Source: CAYHSR01 sp043821725
GTDB lineage: Bacteria; Patescibacteriota; Patescibacteriia; Magasanikbacterales; GWA2-37-8
Assembly: GCA_043821725.1 (NCBI GenBank)
Contig: JBDRCM010000027.1
Location: 1-31,843 of the forward strand
Direction of reading: 5' to 3'
Length of the DNA stretch: 31,843 bases
Positions 16,356 to 23,245 of the stretch are shown piece by piece (position 1 is the stretch's first letter; every line of letters begins with the position of its first letter). Position numbers and translations under genes: made by a program. The notes under the pieces are model-generated. The model was not told the origin of the DNA. It saw only the letters and a list, made by a program, of their open reading frames with translations, and did not search any database.

Positions 16356-16703
16356 ATGAATGGAATTAAAATAATAGACAATAAAATCAATCTTGATTCT
16401 TTGCGAGAAATGGCGCATCAAGGATTTGGCGACTTTGTCAAAGTTGTTGTTGATATTGAACAAAAAATCATGGCGATTAATGGGGATATGCACTCTGATG
16501 AGGAAGCAACTCTTTTAAAGCACGGATCAAAGCAAGAAAATTTATGGGGCATAAATATTTATCCGGATTTACAGGGCGAAAATTACATTGAATTTGATTC
16601 AATGATAAATATACGGCCAAGACAGGGCAACAGATCCAGAAATGTTGAGGATTTTGATATTCAGCGCCAAATAAGAGAAGCTGTGGCAAATTTAATTGGA
16701 TGA
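16356..16703 (+). CDS. DUF5674 family protein
   Basis: The 115-aa protein matches a family I know from Patescibacteria and some other bacteria, DUF5674: MVKxVVDIExxIMAIxGxxHxDxE near the start, GSKQENLWGINIYPDL in the middle and SMINIRPRQGNRSRNVED near the end. The function is unknown. The DIE and D(S/A)E acidic residues and the INIRPRQ(G/N)NRS segment are the most conserved parts. It lies 14 nt after gapA and overlaps the next gene by 4 nt (ATGA), so all three are probably one transcript. Confidence 0.8.
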   Translation: MNGIKIIDNKINLDSLREMAHQGFGDFVKVVVDIEQKIMAINGDMHSDEEATLLKHGSKQENLWGINIYPDLQGENYIEFDSMINIRPRQGNRSRNVEDFDIQRQIREAVANLIG

Positions 16704-17041
16704 TTATGGCAGATTTCATACATCAAGACATGGCCAAAGGAAGATGGTTTAAAATGAGCTTATGCGAACAATTAGGAAATGCAGGCAGTGAAGTGGGCAG
16801 AGCAATTAAATGGCACAATAAAGGGAATATTGAACAAAGAAATAGGGCCATAGATCGCGCTTTGGATCTGCTTGATTTGACAATCACGGATAAGCGCTGG
16901 CGCAACCGTTTAAGTGAAATAACACGCGGTAGGGCTTTGTTGGCTGATTTGTTTTATGGCAAAAATGAATTTAACAGCACGCATGCAAATATGGAAAGTT
17001 ATTACTATCATTTTGCTTTGGCATCAAGGGCTAACAGATAG
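16700..17041 (+). CDS. Conserved helical protein of unknown function (Patescibacteria type)
   Basis: The 113-aa protein is soluble and almost entirely helical. It has the motif FIHQDMAKGRWFKMSLCEQLGN, then GSEVGRAIKW, then RALDLLDLTITDKRWRNRLSEI, and ends in YYYHFALASR. I have seen this pattern in Patescibacteria as a hypothetical protein; no function is known to me. ATG 16700 overlaps the DUF5674 stop (ATGA), which indicates translational coupling; a second ATG at 16706 is also possible. Confidence 0.75.
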   Translation: MIMADFIHQDMAKGRWFKMSLCEQLGNAGSEVGRAIKWHNKGNIEQRNRAIDRALDLLDLTITDKRWRNRLSEITRGRALLADLFYGKNEFNSTHANMESYYYHFALASRANR

Positions 17042-17098
17042 GTCGGAAAAAGAATTAATTTAGTTTTTAAAAAAATATCTAAATACAAATTATTATAT

Positions 17099-18514
17099 AT
17101 GCGAACGCTTTCAATTGAAACATCTGAAAAAATAGGGGAACAAGTGCTTTTAAGGGGCTGGATAGACGCGCGCCGAAACATGGGAAAAATAGTATTTTTG
17201 GATTTGCGCGATTTTAAGGGAAAAGTGCAAGTGGTTGGAGTGCCAACTGAATTGGATGAGCAGTCGCAAAAAGAATTAAGCAGGGTTCGGCCGGAATGGG
17301 TGGTGGAAATAGCCGGAATTGTCAATGAGCGAGGAGAAAGGCAGAAAAATCCTGATTTGCCGACTGGCAACGTTGAAGTGCTGGCCAAGCGCTTTACAGT
17401 TCTTAATGAGTCAAAAACACCGCCGTTTGAAATAGACAAGGACACAAAAAAAATCAATGAAGAATTGCGGTTAAAGTACAGGTATCTTGATTTGCGATCT
17501 GAAAGAATGAGTAAAAATATTCGTTTGAGATATCAAATTATCAAATTTATACGCGATTTTCTTCATGAAAAGGATTTTGTTGAGATTAGCACGCCAATGC
17601 TTACCAAATCAACTCCTGAAGGAGCGCGGGATTTTTTGGTTCCATCGCGGATTCATGCAGGCAAGTTTTATGCTCTTCCCCAGTCGCCCCAGCAATACAA
17701 ACAACTACTTATGGTGGGAGGTTTTGAAAGATATTTTCAGATAGCACCGTGTTTCCGCGATGAAGATGCACGAGCTGATCGCTCTCCAGGGGAGTTTTAT
17801 CAGCTTGATTTGGAAATGTCGTTTGTCAATCAAAATGATATTTTAGAATTAACTGAGCAGCTGTTCATTGAATTGGTTAAAGCAATAGCGCCTGATAAAA
17901 AAATAACAAGCATGCCTTTTCCACGATTGTCATATAAGGAAAGCATGGAAAAATATGGAACTGACAGCCCTGATTTGCGTGAAGACAAAAAAGACGCGAA
18001 TGAATTTGCTTTTGCATGGGTAGTTGATTTTCCATTGTTCACTGAACAGACCGAAGATGATTTTTTTCATGGGGCAGGCGATAAATGGGCGCCATCGCAT
18101 CATATGTTTACAATGCCAAAAGAAGAAGATATGCATTTGTTGGATACAGACACAGGCAAAGTGCGCTCTTACCAGCACGATTTGGTATTGAATGGAGTGG
18201 AAATTGCAGGAGGAAGCATAAGAATTCATGATCCAAAAATACAAGAAAAGGTTTTTGATTTAATCGGTTTTAATGATGATCAGAAAAAGCAGTTTGCCCA
18301 CCTTTTGGAAGCTTTTGAGTTTGGAGTACCGCCCCATGGAGGCATAGCTCCGGGCCTTGACCGTTTTGTCCGCATATTGGCCGGAGAAGAAAATATCCGC
18401 GAAGTTGTTGCGTTTCCAAAAACTAATGATGCACGTGATTTGGTCATGGGCGCTCCTTCAGAGGTGGGTAGCGAGCAATTGAAAGAAGTGCATATCAAAT
18501 TGGATAAATCTTGA
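17099..18514 (+). CDS. aspS: Aspartyl-tRNA synthetase without the GAD insertion domain
   Basis: This class II synthetase charges tRNA-Asp, and possibly tRNA-Asn if non-discriminating. Residues 1-105 form the OB-fold anticodon domain (VLLRGWIDARRNMGKIVFLDLRD). The core carries STPEGARDFLVPSR, the QSPQQYKQLLM flipping-loop region, motif 2 FRDEDARADRSPGEFYQLD (about 218-236) and motif 3 GGIAPGLDRF (about 414-423). At 471 aa it is about 120 residues shorter than typical bacterial AspRS: KYGTDSPDLRED (about 284-297) leads almost directly to FAWVVDFPLF, where the bacterial GAD domain would sit. Motif sequences are bacterial, so this looks like loss of the insertion rather than an archaeal enzyme. 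The ATG at 17099 has no Shine-Dalgarno. Confidence 0.95.
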   Translation: MRTLSIETSEKIGEQVLLRGWIDARRNMGKIVFLDLRDFKGKVQVVGVPTELDEQSQKELSRVRPEWVVEIAGIVNERGERQKNPDLPTGNVEVLAKRFTVLNESKTPPFEIDKDTKKINEELRLKYRYLDLRSERMSKNIRLRYQIIKFIRDFLHEKDFVEISTPMLTKSTPEGARDFLVPSRIHAGKFYALPQSPQQYKQLLMVGGFERYFQIAPCFRDEDARADRSPGEFYQLDLEMSFVNQNDILELTEQLFIELVKAIAPDKKITSMPFPRLSYKESMEKYGTDSPDLREDKKDANEFAFAWVVDFPLFTEQTEDDFFHGAGDKWAPSHHMFTMPKEEDMHLLDTDTGKVRSYQHDLVLNGVEIAGGSIRIHDPKIQEKVFDLIGFNDDQKKQFAHLLEAFEFGVPPHGGIAPGLDRFVRILAGEENIREVVAFPKTNDARDLVMGAPSEVGSEQLKEVHIKLDKS

Positions 18515-18519
18515 ATAAT

Positions 18520-18951
18520 ATGATTTTTTCCACGCTCCAACAACACATTTTAAGGGAATGTTATCAAATAAAATCAGGAAAAGTTGGGCGTCAGATATTT
18601 TATGATTTTTATAATGATAAAAAAATGAACCCCTCCCCGATTCAGTCGGGGCAAACAGTCACAGCAGTTTGGAAGACCTCTGTGGCAAGACCACAGGGTA
18701 GTTAACTTGCTTGCTCGGTAATGAAAATAAATTTTCATTACCCTCGCTACGCTGCGTTAAAAAAAGAGAATTTAAAGACAAAAATTATAACCAAGAGCAT
18801 TGAGCGGTTGATTGACAGGGCTATGTTGGTTGGTTATGGAATGAGAACGCCAAAAAAATGGTTTATCAGAGAAGTAAAAATAACAGGGTTTGGTAAAAGG
18901 GAATGGAAAAAATGGCTTGGAAGAAAACAAAAAAAGTTGCCTCTGAAATGA
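18520..18951 (+). pseudogene. Small winged-helix-like gene interrupted by a family 2 repeat element
   Basis: The 5' part (18520 to about 18625) encodes MIFSTLQQHILRECYQIKSG, then KVGRQIFYDFYNDKK. The 3' part (about 18757-18951) encodes TKIITKSIERLIDRAMLVGY, then GMRTPKKWFIREV, and ends in KKLPLK. I recall an uninterrupted Patescibacterial protein of about 95 aa with exactly these two halves joined, resembling a small HTH or winged-helix protein. Between them lies about 131 nt of hairpin element that brings an in-frame TAA at 18703-18705. Both halves remain in the same frame. An ATG at 18721 lies inside the element, so a truncated C-terminal peptide might still be made. It starts 5 nt after aspS. 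Homology is from memory and should be confirmed by search. Confidence 0.65.
18626..18756 (+). repeat. Family 2 triple-hairpin repeat element, copy B (inserted in a gene)
   Basis: It starts ATGAACCCCTCCCC. Hairpin 1 is at 18635-18651 (6-bp stem CCCCGA/TCGGGG). Hairpin 2 is at 18678-18698 (8-bp stem with one G-U pair, loop CAAGA). GCTTGCTCGG precedes hairpin 3 at 18717-18742 (12-bp palindrome), which is followed by CTCGCTACGCTGCG. The order matches copy A at 1-116 read in reverse, with different but still paired stems. AAATGAACCC occurs both at 18623-18632 and at 18946-18955, flanking the element and the 3' half of the gene. Confidence 0.8.
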
Positions 18952-18995
18952 ACCCGACCCCGTGGCAAGTCGCAAGGTATCCGGGCGGGCTTCTA
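18946..18995 (+). repeat. Degenerate partial copy of family 2 element
   Basis: It begins AAATGAACCCGACCCCGTGG and continues CAAGTCGCAAGGTATCCGGG. The start and the GTGGCAAG loop region match copies A and B, but the stem is not kept. The stop codon of the broken gene lies inside its first ten bases. Confidence 0.5.
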
Positions 18996-19008
18996 ATAAA
19001 AAATACCT

Positions 19009-19707
19009 ATGTCTGAATTAAAGCTGGAAAAATTTGAAGGTCCCCTTGATTTGCTTTTGCAGCTGATTGACCAGCAAGAATTGGATATTACTGAAATTTC
19101 CTTATCACAAATAACAGAGCAGTATTTTCACTATTTGGATAAGCTGGAAAAAAATCGTTCATCAAAACTTGCTGATTTTTTGATTATTGCGGCCAAGCTG
19201 ATTTATCTGAAGTCAAGAAATCTTTTGCCGCAAGCGCATATTGAGGATGAACAGCCGGGAACCGGTTTAGCCGACCAATTGAAGATGTATAAGGCGTATG
19301 TTGACGCTTCAGCAACGATCTCCAATCTTTGGAATAATAAGGACTTGGCTTACGGAAGAATAGAGCCATTGGTAAAGACAGAAGAATTCATATTGCCGCC
19401 AAACGCCCGGCCAAGTGATCTTCATGAATCAATCACTCAACTTTTAAATAGGATAAAGCCGATTCAGCCATTGCCTGAAGTGACAATTGACCACAGTTTT
19501 TCAGTTAAGCACGCCATTGATAAGATCAGGGCTCTGCTTGGCAAGCGTGGCAAAACCAATTTTAAGTCCTTTGCTTTTTCAACCGGAACTCGGAGCGAGA
19601 TAATTGTAAGTTTTTTGGCTCTGCTTGAATTAATGAGCAAAAAGACCATAATAGTAAGCCAGGCATCTGCTTTTCATGATTTGGAGATACAAAAAATTTC
19701 AAATTAA
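19009..19707 (+). CDS. scpA: Segregation and condensation protein A
   Basis: ScpA is the kleisin subunit of the bacterial SMC-ScpAB condensin complex, which acts on the nucleoid during chromosome segregation. The 232-aa protein opens with the family hallmark LEKFEGPLDLLLQLIDQQEL, then DITEISLSQITEQYFHYL and FLIIAAKLIYLKSRNLLP. The C-terminal winged-helix region (about 170-232) includes VSFLALLELMSKKTI. The length is usual. It is followed 5 nt later by scpB, the standard partner order. No smc gene is present in the window. Confidence 0.95.
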   Translation: MSELKLEKFEGPLDLLLQLIDQQELDITEISLSQITEQYFHYLDKLEKNRSSKLADFLIIAAKLIYLKSRNLLPQAHIEDEQPGTGLADQLKMYKAYVDASATISNLWNNKDLAYGRIEPLVKTEEFILPPNARPSDLHESITQLLNRIKPIQPLPEVTIDHSFSVKHAIDKIRALLGKRGKTNFKSFAFSTGTRSEIIVSFLALLELMSKKTIIVSQASAFHDLEIQKISN

Positions 19708-19712
19708 ATTTT

Positions 19713-20255
19713 ATGAGAAAATTATCCTCGCTAATAGAATCAATTTTGTTTGTTTCATCCAAACCGTTGGCAATTAAAAAAATTTCCAAAGTTCTTAATG
19801 CCGACTGTAGCGAAGTGGCCTCTGCAATTGATTTTCTGGCTCAAAAATACAATGATGGACAATCAGGGATCGTGATTCTGCAAAACAACGATGAAGCGCA
19901 AATGGTATCCAATCCTGATAATCGTGAAGCAGCTGAAAAATTTATGCGTGCTGAAGTAAGCGGGGATCTTACGCGCCCACAGCTTGAAACCCTCACAGTT
20001 TTGTCATATTGCGGGCCAATAACCAAGCCCGAGCTTGAACAAATAAGAGGCGTCAATTGCTCGCTTATTATAAGGAACTTAATGTTGCGCGGAATGGTTA
20101 AGGAATCCAACAAAAACGGATTGTTTCCAACTTATGAAGTGACAATGGACTATCTGAGGCATCTTGGTATCAAGTCCTTAAAGGAATTGCCTGATTACAG
20201 TCATCTGCATAAGCATCCATATTTAGAGTCAGCGCGCAGTGAAAATGAAAAATGA
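19713..20255 (+). CDS. scpB: Segregation and condensation protein B
   Basis: ScpB dimerises and binds ScpA in the condensin complex. The 180-aa protein starts with SLIESILFVSSKPLAIKKIS (first winged helix). It has the family core LTRPQLETLTVLSYCGPITK, then EIRGVN-type sequence PELEQIRGVNCSLIIRNLM, then RGMVKES and TYEVTMDYLRHLGIKSLKEL. It overlaps the next gene by 4 nt (ATGA). Confidence 0.95.
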   Translation: MRKLSSLIESILFVSSKPLAIKKISKVLNADCSEVASAIDFLAQKYNDGQSGIVILQNNDEAQMVSNPDNREAAEKFMRAEVSGDLTRPQLETLTVLSYCGPITKPELEQIRGVNCSLIIRNLMLRGMVKESNKNGLFPTYEVTMDYLRHLGIKSLKELPDYSHLHKHPYLESARSENEK

Positions 20256-21352
20256 CAAAATTGCGCGGGATTGGAAAAATCAAATATGGCAACTCAATTA
20301 TTTTTATCAAAATGTTAAAAAAAATATCGTCAATATATAATTATATTTTACCGCATGCCTTAATTGTGGCAGGTTTTTTAATAGTCGCATTGTCTCCGAT
20401 TTCTTTTTATTCAAATAATAATTTAAGTTCAGCAAAAGACGCATCAGCTTATCTTCAAGCTCTTGAAGATCAGGAGAATCGGGTTATTGGTGGTGATGTT
20501 TTGATAAATTTTCCGGGTTCAAATCCAATAATCCCTTTGCCGATTGATAAAAGCCAGTATGAAGGCAGTATAACGGCAGGTTCTGCACTCATTGTTGAAT
20601 CGCGTTCCCGCCAGCCATTGTTTCAAAAAAATCATGATGAAGTCAGACCCTTGGCAAGCATTACAAAACTGATGTCAGCCATTGTTTTAATGGAATTGCA
20701 AATTGACTGGTCTTCAACAACAACCATTGAACAATCAGACGGCAATAGCGATCAGCATATTTTAGATGGCGAGGTTTATGTTTTGGATGACTTGTGGAAT
20801 ATAGCGCTTGTTGGGTCATCTAATCGCGCAATTAACGCTCTTGTTCGCGCTATCGGATTAAAGACAGACGGATTCGCAATGCTCATGAACAAAAAGGCAA
20901 GCGAACTCGGCTTGAAATCAATGAGTTTTGAGGAGCCAACCGGATTATCTAAAAAAAATATCGGCAATGCAACAGATGTTGAAGAGCTTTTAAGGCATGC
21001 GTTGCGTTTTGAAAAAATATATCAATCCCTGCTCATAAAAGAATATTATGCAAATCCATTGAATAAAGATAAACTCCGCAGAATATGGAGTACCGACTGG
21101 CTGATGACAAAATGGATCCCAAATGATTACATACACGGATCAATAGTCGGGAAAACAGGATATATTCCTGAATCAGGATATAATTTTGTTGCTTCTTTTA
21201 CAGACAACAGCAAGTCGCATCAGATTATTGTGTCAATTCTCGGCGCAGAAACAAATGAAAAGAGGTTTGAAGAAGCGCGCGATTTGGCTGATTGGACTTT
21301 TGAACATTATGTATGGCCAGATGACAGCAGATACAGCGAATTGGTGGAATAA
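20252..21352 (+). CDS. D-alanyl-D-alanine carboxypeptidase (penicillin-binding protein 5 family, S11)
   Basis: This serine peptidase trims the terminal D-Ala of peptidoglycan pentapeptides outside the membrane. All three catalytic motifs are present (numbering from 20252): SxxK in ASITKLMS (Ser136), SxN in GSSNRA (Ser189-Asn191) and KTG in VGKTGYIPESG (Lys301). A hydrophobic signal/anchor helix lies at about 33-50. The family's C-terminal beta domain is missing, so the protein ends shortly after the transpeptidase fold. ATG 20252 overlaps the scpB stop and fits coupling. ATG 20312 (MLKKISS) would give a more usual signal peptide and could be the real start. Confidence 0.9.
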   Translation: MTKLRGIGKIKYGNSIIFIKMLKKISSIYNYILPHALIVAGFLIVALSPISFYSNNNLSSAKDASAYLQALEDQENRVIGGDVLINFPGSNPIIPLPIDKSQYEGSITAGSALIVESRSRQPLFQKNHDEVRPLASITKLMSAIVLMELQIDWSSTTTIEQSDGNSDQHILDGEVYVLDDLWNIALVGSSNRAINALVRAIGLKTDGFAMLMNKKASELGLKSMSFEEPTGLSKKNIGNATDVEELLRHALRFEKIYQSLLIKEYYANPLNKDKLRRIWSTDWLMTKWIPNDYIHGSIVGKTGYIPESGYNFVASFTDNSKSHQIIVSILGAETNEKRFEEARDLADWTFEHYVWPDDSRYSELVE

Positions 21353-21361
21353 AGGGTTTAG

Positions 21362-21370
21362 TGGTAAAAT
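21362..21370 (+). promoter_or_regulatory. Putative extended -10 promoter of pgk
   Basis: TGGTAAAAT lies 25 nt before the pgk ATG, just after the carboxypeptidase stop. The -35 region is weak (TTGGTG at 18-nt spacing). Confidence 0.5.
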
Positions 21371-21395
21371 ATATGTGATATAACTTACCGAAGGT

Positions 21396-22574
21396 ATGAA
21401 AATAAAATCAATTACGCAGGCAAAAAATTTATCTCAAGCGCGCGTTCTTGTGCGCTGTGATTTTAATGTTCCAATTAAAAATGGGCGTGTTGTTGATGAT
21501 TTTAAAATTAAAAAAACACTGCCTACAATCGTGTATTTGCTTCAAAAAAAAGCAAAAGTGATTTTAACCAGCCATTTGGGCAGGCCTGATGGTAAATTCT
21601 CAGAACAATACAGTTTAAAGCCGGTTGCAAATTATTTAAAAAACGCCTTGGCGCAAAAAGTTGAGCTTGTGTCTTTAAATGATTTAGACAACGTTGACGG
21701 CCATTTTAAGCCAACAAAGTTCGGCCAAGTAATTATGTTGGAAAATACTCGCTTTAATGCAGGTGAAAAGAAAAACAGCAAAGAATTTGCTAAAAAACTT
21801 GCAAGCATCGCTGATATTTTTGTGGTTGAATGTTTTGGAGTTGCACACCGAATTCATGCCTCAATTGTGGGGCCTGCAAAATATCTTCCAACTTATGCCG
21901 GATTGCTTGCTGAAAAAGAAATATTAGGGCTTTCTAAAGCAATAGTTAAGCCGAAAAAGCCGTTCGTAGTTGTTTTGGGCGGAGCTAAAACAGAGACAAA
22001 AATTCCGATTTTGAAAAATCTCATTAAAAAAGCCGATTATATCTTACTTGGGGGCGGAATAGTAAACACTTGGATGCTGGCAAAAGGATATGAAATGGGA
22101 TCTTCGCTTGCTGATAAAAACATGATTAGAAAAGTTTTGTACTACTCTAAAAAGAAAAAAATTATTATGCCCATTGATGTCGTCGTTGGATCAGTAAGTG
22201 GCAAAAAAGCTATGGTAAAAAAAATAACAGCAGACAAAAAAATCTGTAGTCGCAATTTCGGAGTTTATGATATAGGGCCTGAAACAGTCAGAATGTATGC
22301 TGAATACATTAAAAAAGCCAACACCATTGTTTGGAACGGTGCTTTGGGATATTTTGAGCAGAATCCTTACCAACATGGAACCTATGCCATTGCCCGCCTT
22401 ATTGCATCGCGCTCAAAAGGCAGTGCTTTTGGCATAGCAGGGGGAGGCGAAACAGTTGAAGTATTGAAAAAACTGCATTTGCTTGATGACATTGATTTGG
22501 TTTCAACAGGTGGCGGAGCAATGCTTGAATTTTTAAGCAATAAGAAATTGCCGGGCTTAAAGGCGATTGTTTGA
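21396..22574 (+). CDS. pgk: Phosphoglycerate kinase
   Basis: It transfers phosphate from 1,3-bisphosphoglycerate to ADP, the first ATP-yielding step of glycolysis. The 392-aa chain has the N-terminal VRCDFNVP, substrate-binding SHLGRPDG, ENTRF, FGVAHRIHAS and VLGGAKTETKI, then LLGGGIVNTW and the nucleotide-binding WNGALGYFE and AGGGETVEVL. WNGALGYFE replaces the more common WNGPMGVFE, a modest variation. The length is standard. An extended -10 is 25 nt upstream, and a weak GAAGG lies just before the ATG. The gene is followed by the GIY-YIG repeat cassette that separates it from eno. Confidence 0.97.
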   Translation: MKIKSITQAKNLSQARVLVRCDFNVPIKNGRVVDDFKIKKTLPTIVYLLQKKAKVILTSHLGRPDGKFSEQYSLKPVANYLKNALAQKVELVSLNDLDNVDGHFKPTKFGQVIMLENTRFNAGEKKNSKEFAKKLASIADIFVVECFGVAHRIHASIVGPAKYLPTYAGLLAEKEILGLSKAIVKPKKPFVVVLGGAKTETKIPILKNLIKKADYILLGGGIVNTWMLAKGYEMGSSLADKNMIRKVLYYSKKKKIIMPIDVVVGSVSGKKAMVKKITADKKICSRNFGVYDIGPETVRMYAEYIKKANTIVWNGALGYFEQNPYQHGTYAIARLIASRSKGSAFGIAGGGETVEVLKKLHLLDDIDLVSTGGGAMLEFLSNKKLPGLKAIV

Positions 22575-22608
22575 ATATAGCAGAGCACTATTGCCATGAT
22601 TTAATACT

Positions 22609-22683
22609 GTCATCTTGAGTGAGGTTACTGTCATCCTGAGGGAGCGCTGGTATAATGTCATCCTGAGGGAGCGCTGGTATAAT
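22609..22683 (+). repeat. Truncated and tandem family 1 units carrying extended -10 boxes
   Basis: GTCATCTTGAG (22609-22619) is followed by two identical 27-nt units at 22630-22656 and 22657-22683. Each starts GTCATCCTGAGGG and ends TGGTATAAT, a consensus extended -10 promoter box. They stand directly upstream of the full element and the GIY-YIG gene, so they may drive its transcription. Confidence 0.8.
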
Positions 22684-22720
22684 GTCATCCTGAGGGAGCG
22701 TAGCGACCGAAGGATCCCTT
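22684..22720 (+). repeat. Family 1 repeat, left arm of the GIY-YIG cassette
   Basis: It starts GTCATCCTGAGGGAGCG and ends GAAGGATCCCTT. ATCCT pairs with AGGAT near its ends. It is inverted relative to 23037-23072, matching at 34 of 36 positions, and the two differences compensate each other within the stem. Confidence 0.85.
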
Positions 22721-22734
22721 AAAAAGGAGGTTTT

Positions 22735-23028
22735 ATGAAACAACATGATTACTATGTTTACATAATGGCGAGCAAAACTGGCACACTTTATATTGGAGTA
22801 ACTAATAATATAGAAAGAAGAGCGGCTGAACACAAACAAGAATTAATAAAAGGTTTTACAAAAAAATATAAATGTAATAAACTGGTTTATTATGAACATT
22901 TTATATATATTGAAGAAGCAATTAATAGAGAGAAAGTACTAAAAGGTTGGTTAAGGAAAAAGAAGGAAGCTTTGATAAAGACAATTAATCCATCTTGGAA
23001 GGATTTGAGTGATGAATGGTATAAGTAA
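22735..23028 (+). CDS. Single-domain GIY-YIG endonuclease in a repeat-flanked cassette
   Basis: The 97-aa protein is a stand-alone GIY-YIG nuclease (YhbQ/UPF0213-like, sometimes misnamed UvrC-like). The two signature strands are YVYI (7-10) and LYIG (18-21). Arg28/Arg29, His33 and the metal-binding Glu66 in AINREKVLKGW are present, so the active site looks intact. The C-terminus IKTINPSWKDLSDEW is typical of this subgroup. A strong AGGAGG lies 4 nt before the ATG, unlike most genes here. Inverted family 1 repeats lie 14 nt upstream of the ATG and 8 nt after the stop, and promoter-like tandem units precede it. The arrangement suggests a mobile unit in which the nuclease acts on the repeats; this role is inferred. 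Confidence 0.93.
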   Translation: MKQHDYYVYIMASKTGTLYIGVTNNIERRAAEHKQELIKGFTKKYKCNKLVYYEHFIYIEEAINREKVLKGWLRKKKEALIKTINPSWKDLSDEWYK

Positions 23029-23036
23029 TTCTTCTG

Positions 23037-23072
23037 AGGGATTCTTCGGTCGCTACGCTCCCTCAGAATGAC
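23037..23072 (-). repeat. Family 1 repeat, right arm of the GIY-YIG cassette
   Basis: On the minus strand it starts GTCATTCTGAGGGAGCG and ends GAAGAATCCCT. Compared with the left arm, position 6 is T instead of C and position 30 is A instead of G. These two positions pair, so the hairpin is kept. Confidence 0.85.
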
Positions 23073-23214
23073 AGTGCAAGTTCGTTTCCCTCAGAATGAC
23101 AGAACAAGTTAGCTATCCTCAGAATGACAGAACAAGTTAGCTATCCTCAGAATGACAGTGCAAGTTCGTTTTCCTCAGAATGACAGTGCAAGTTCGTTTT
23201 CCTCAGAATGACAG
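23061..23214 (-). repeat. Tandem array of six units with a 28-nt period
   Basis: CCTCAGAATGACAG recurs at 23061, 23089, 23117, 23145, 23173 and 23201, exactly 28 nt apart. The 14-nt intervals are of two kinds: TGCAAGTTCGTTTy (after units 1, 4 and 5) and AACAAGTTAGCTAT (after units 2 and 3). The constant part is the reverse complement of the family 1 start. The array ends 32 nt before the eno start codon and so lies in its leader. Confidence 0.9.
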
Positions 23215-23245
23215 AATCAATATTTTTACACATAAGCAACTATTT

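Noticed and set aside
22588..22839. Minus-strand frame with repeated PQDDIIPAL peptides
   Set aside because: It is a translation of the 27-nt tandem repeats running antisense into the GIY-YIG gene, not a protein.
22735..23028. Reading the GIY-YIG gene as an excinuclease UvrC subunit
   Set aside because: It has only the GIY-YIG domain; the UVR, RNase H-like and HhH domains of UvrC are absent.
23061..23214. Regular repeat-interval pattern that could be read as a CRISPR array
   Set aside because: The constant part is only 14 nt, the intervals are 14 nt and repeat themselves, and there are no cas genes. It is a tandem duplication of family 1 sequence.
23180..23245. In-frame upstream extension of enolase
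   Set aside because: The extra residues would be translated from the 28-nt repeat array, and the family start matches ATG 23246.
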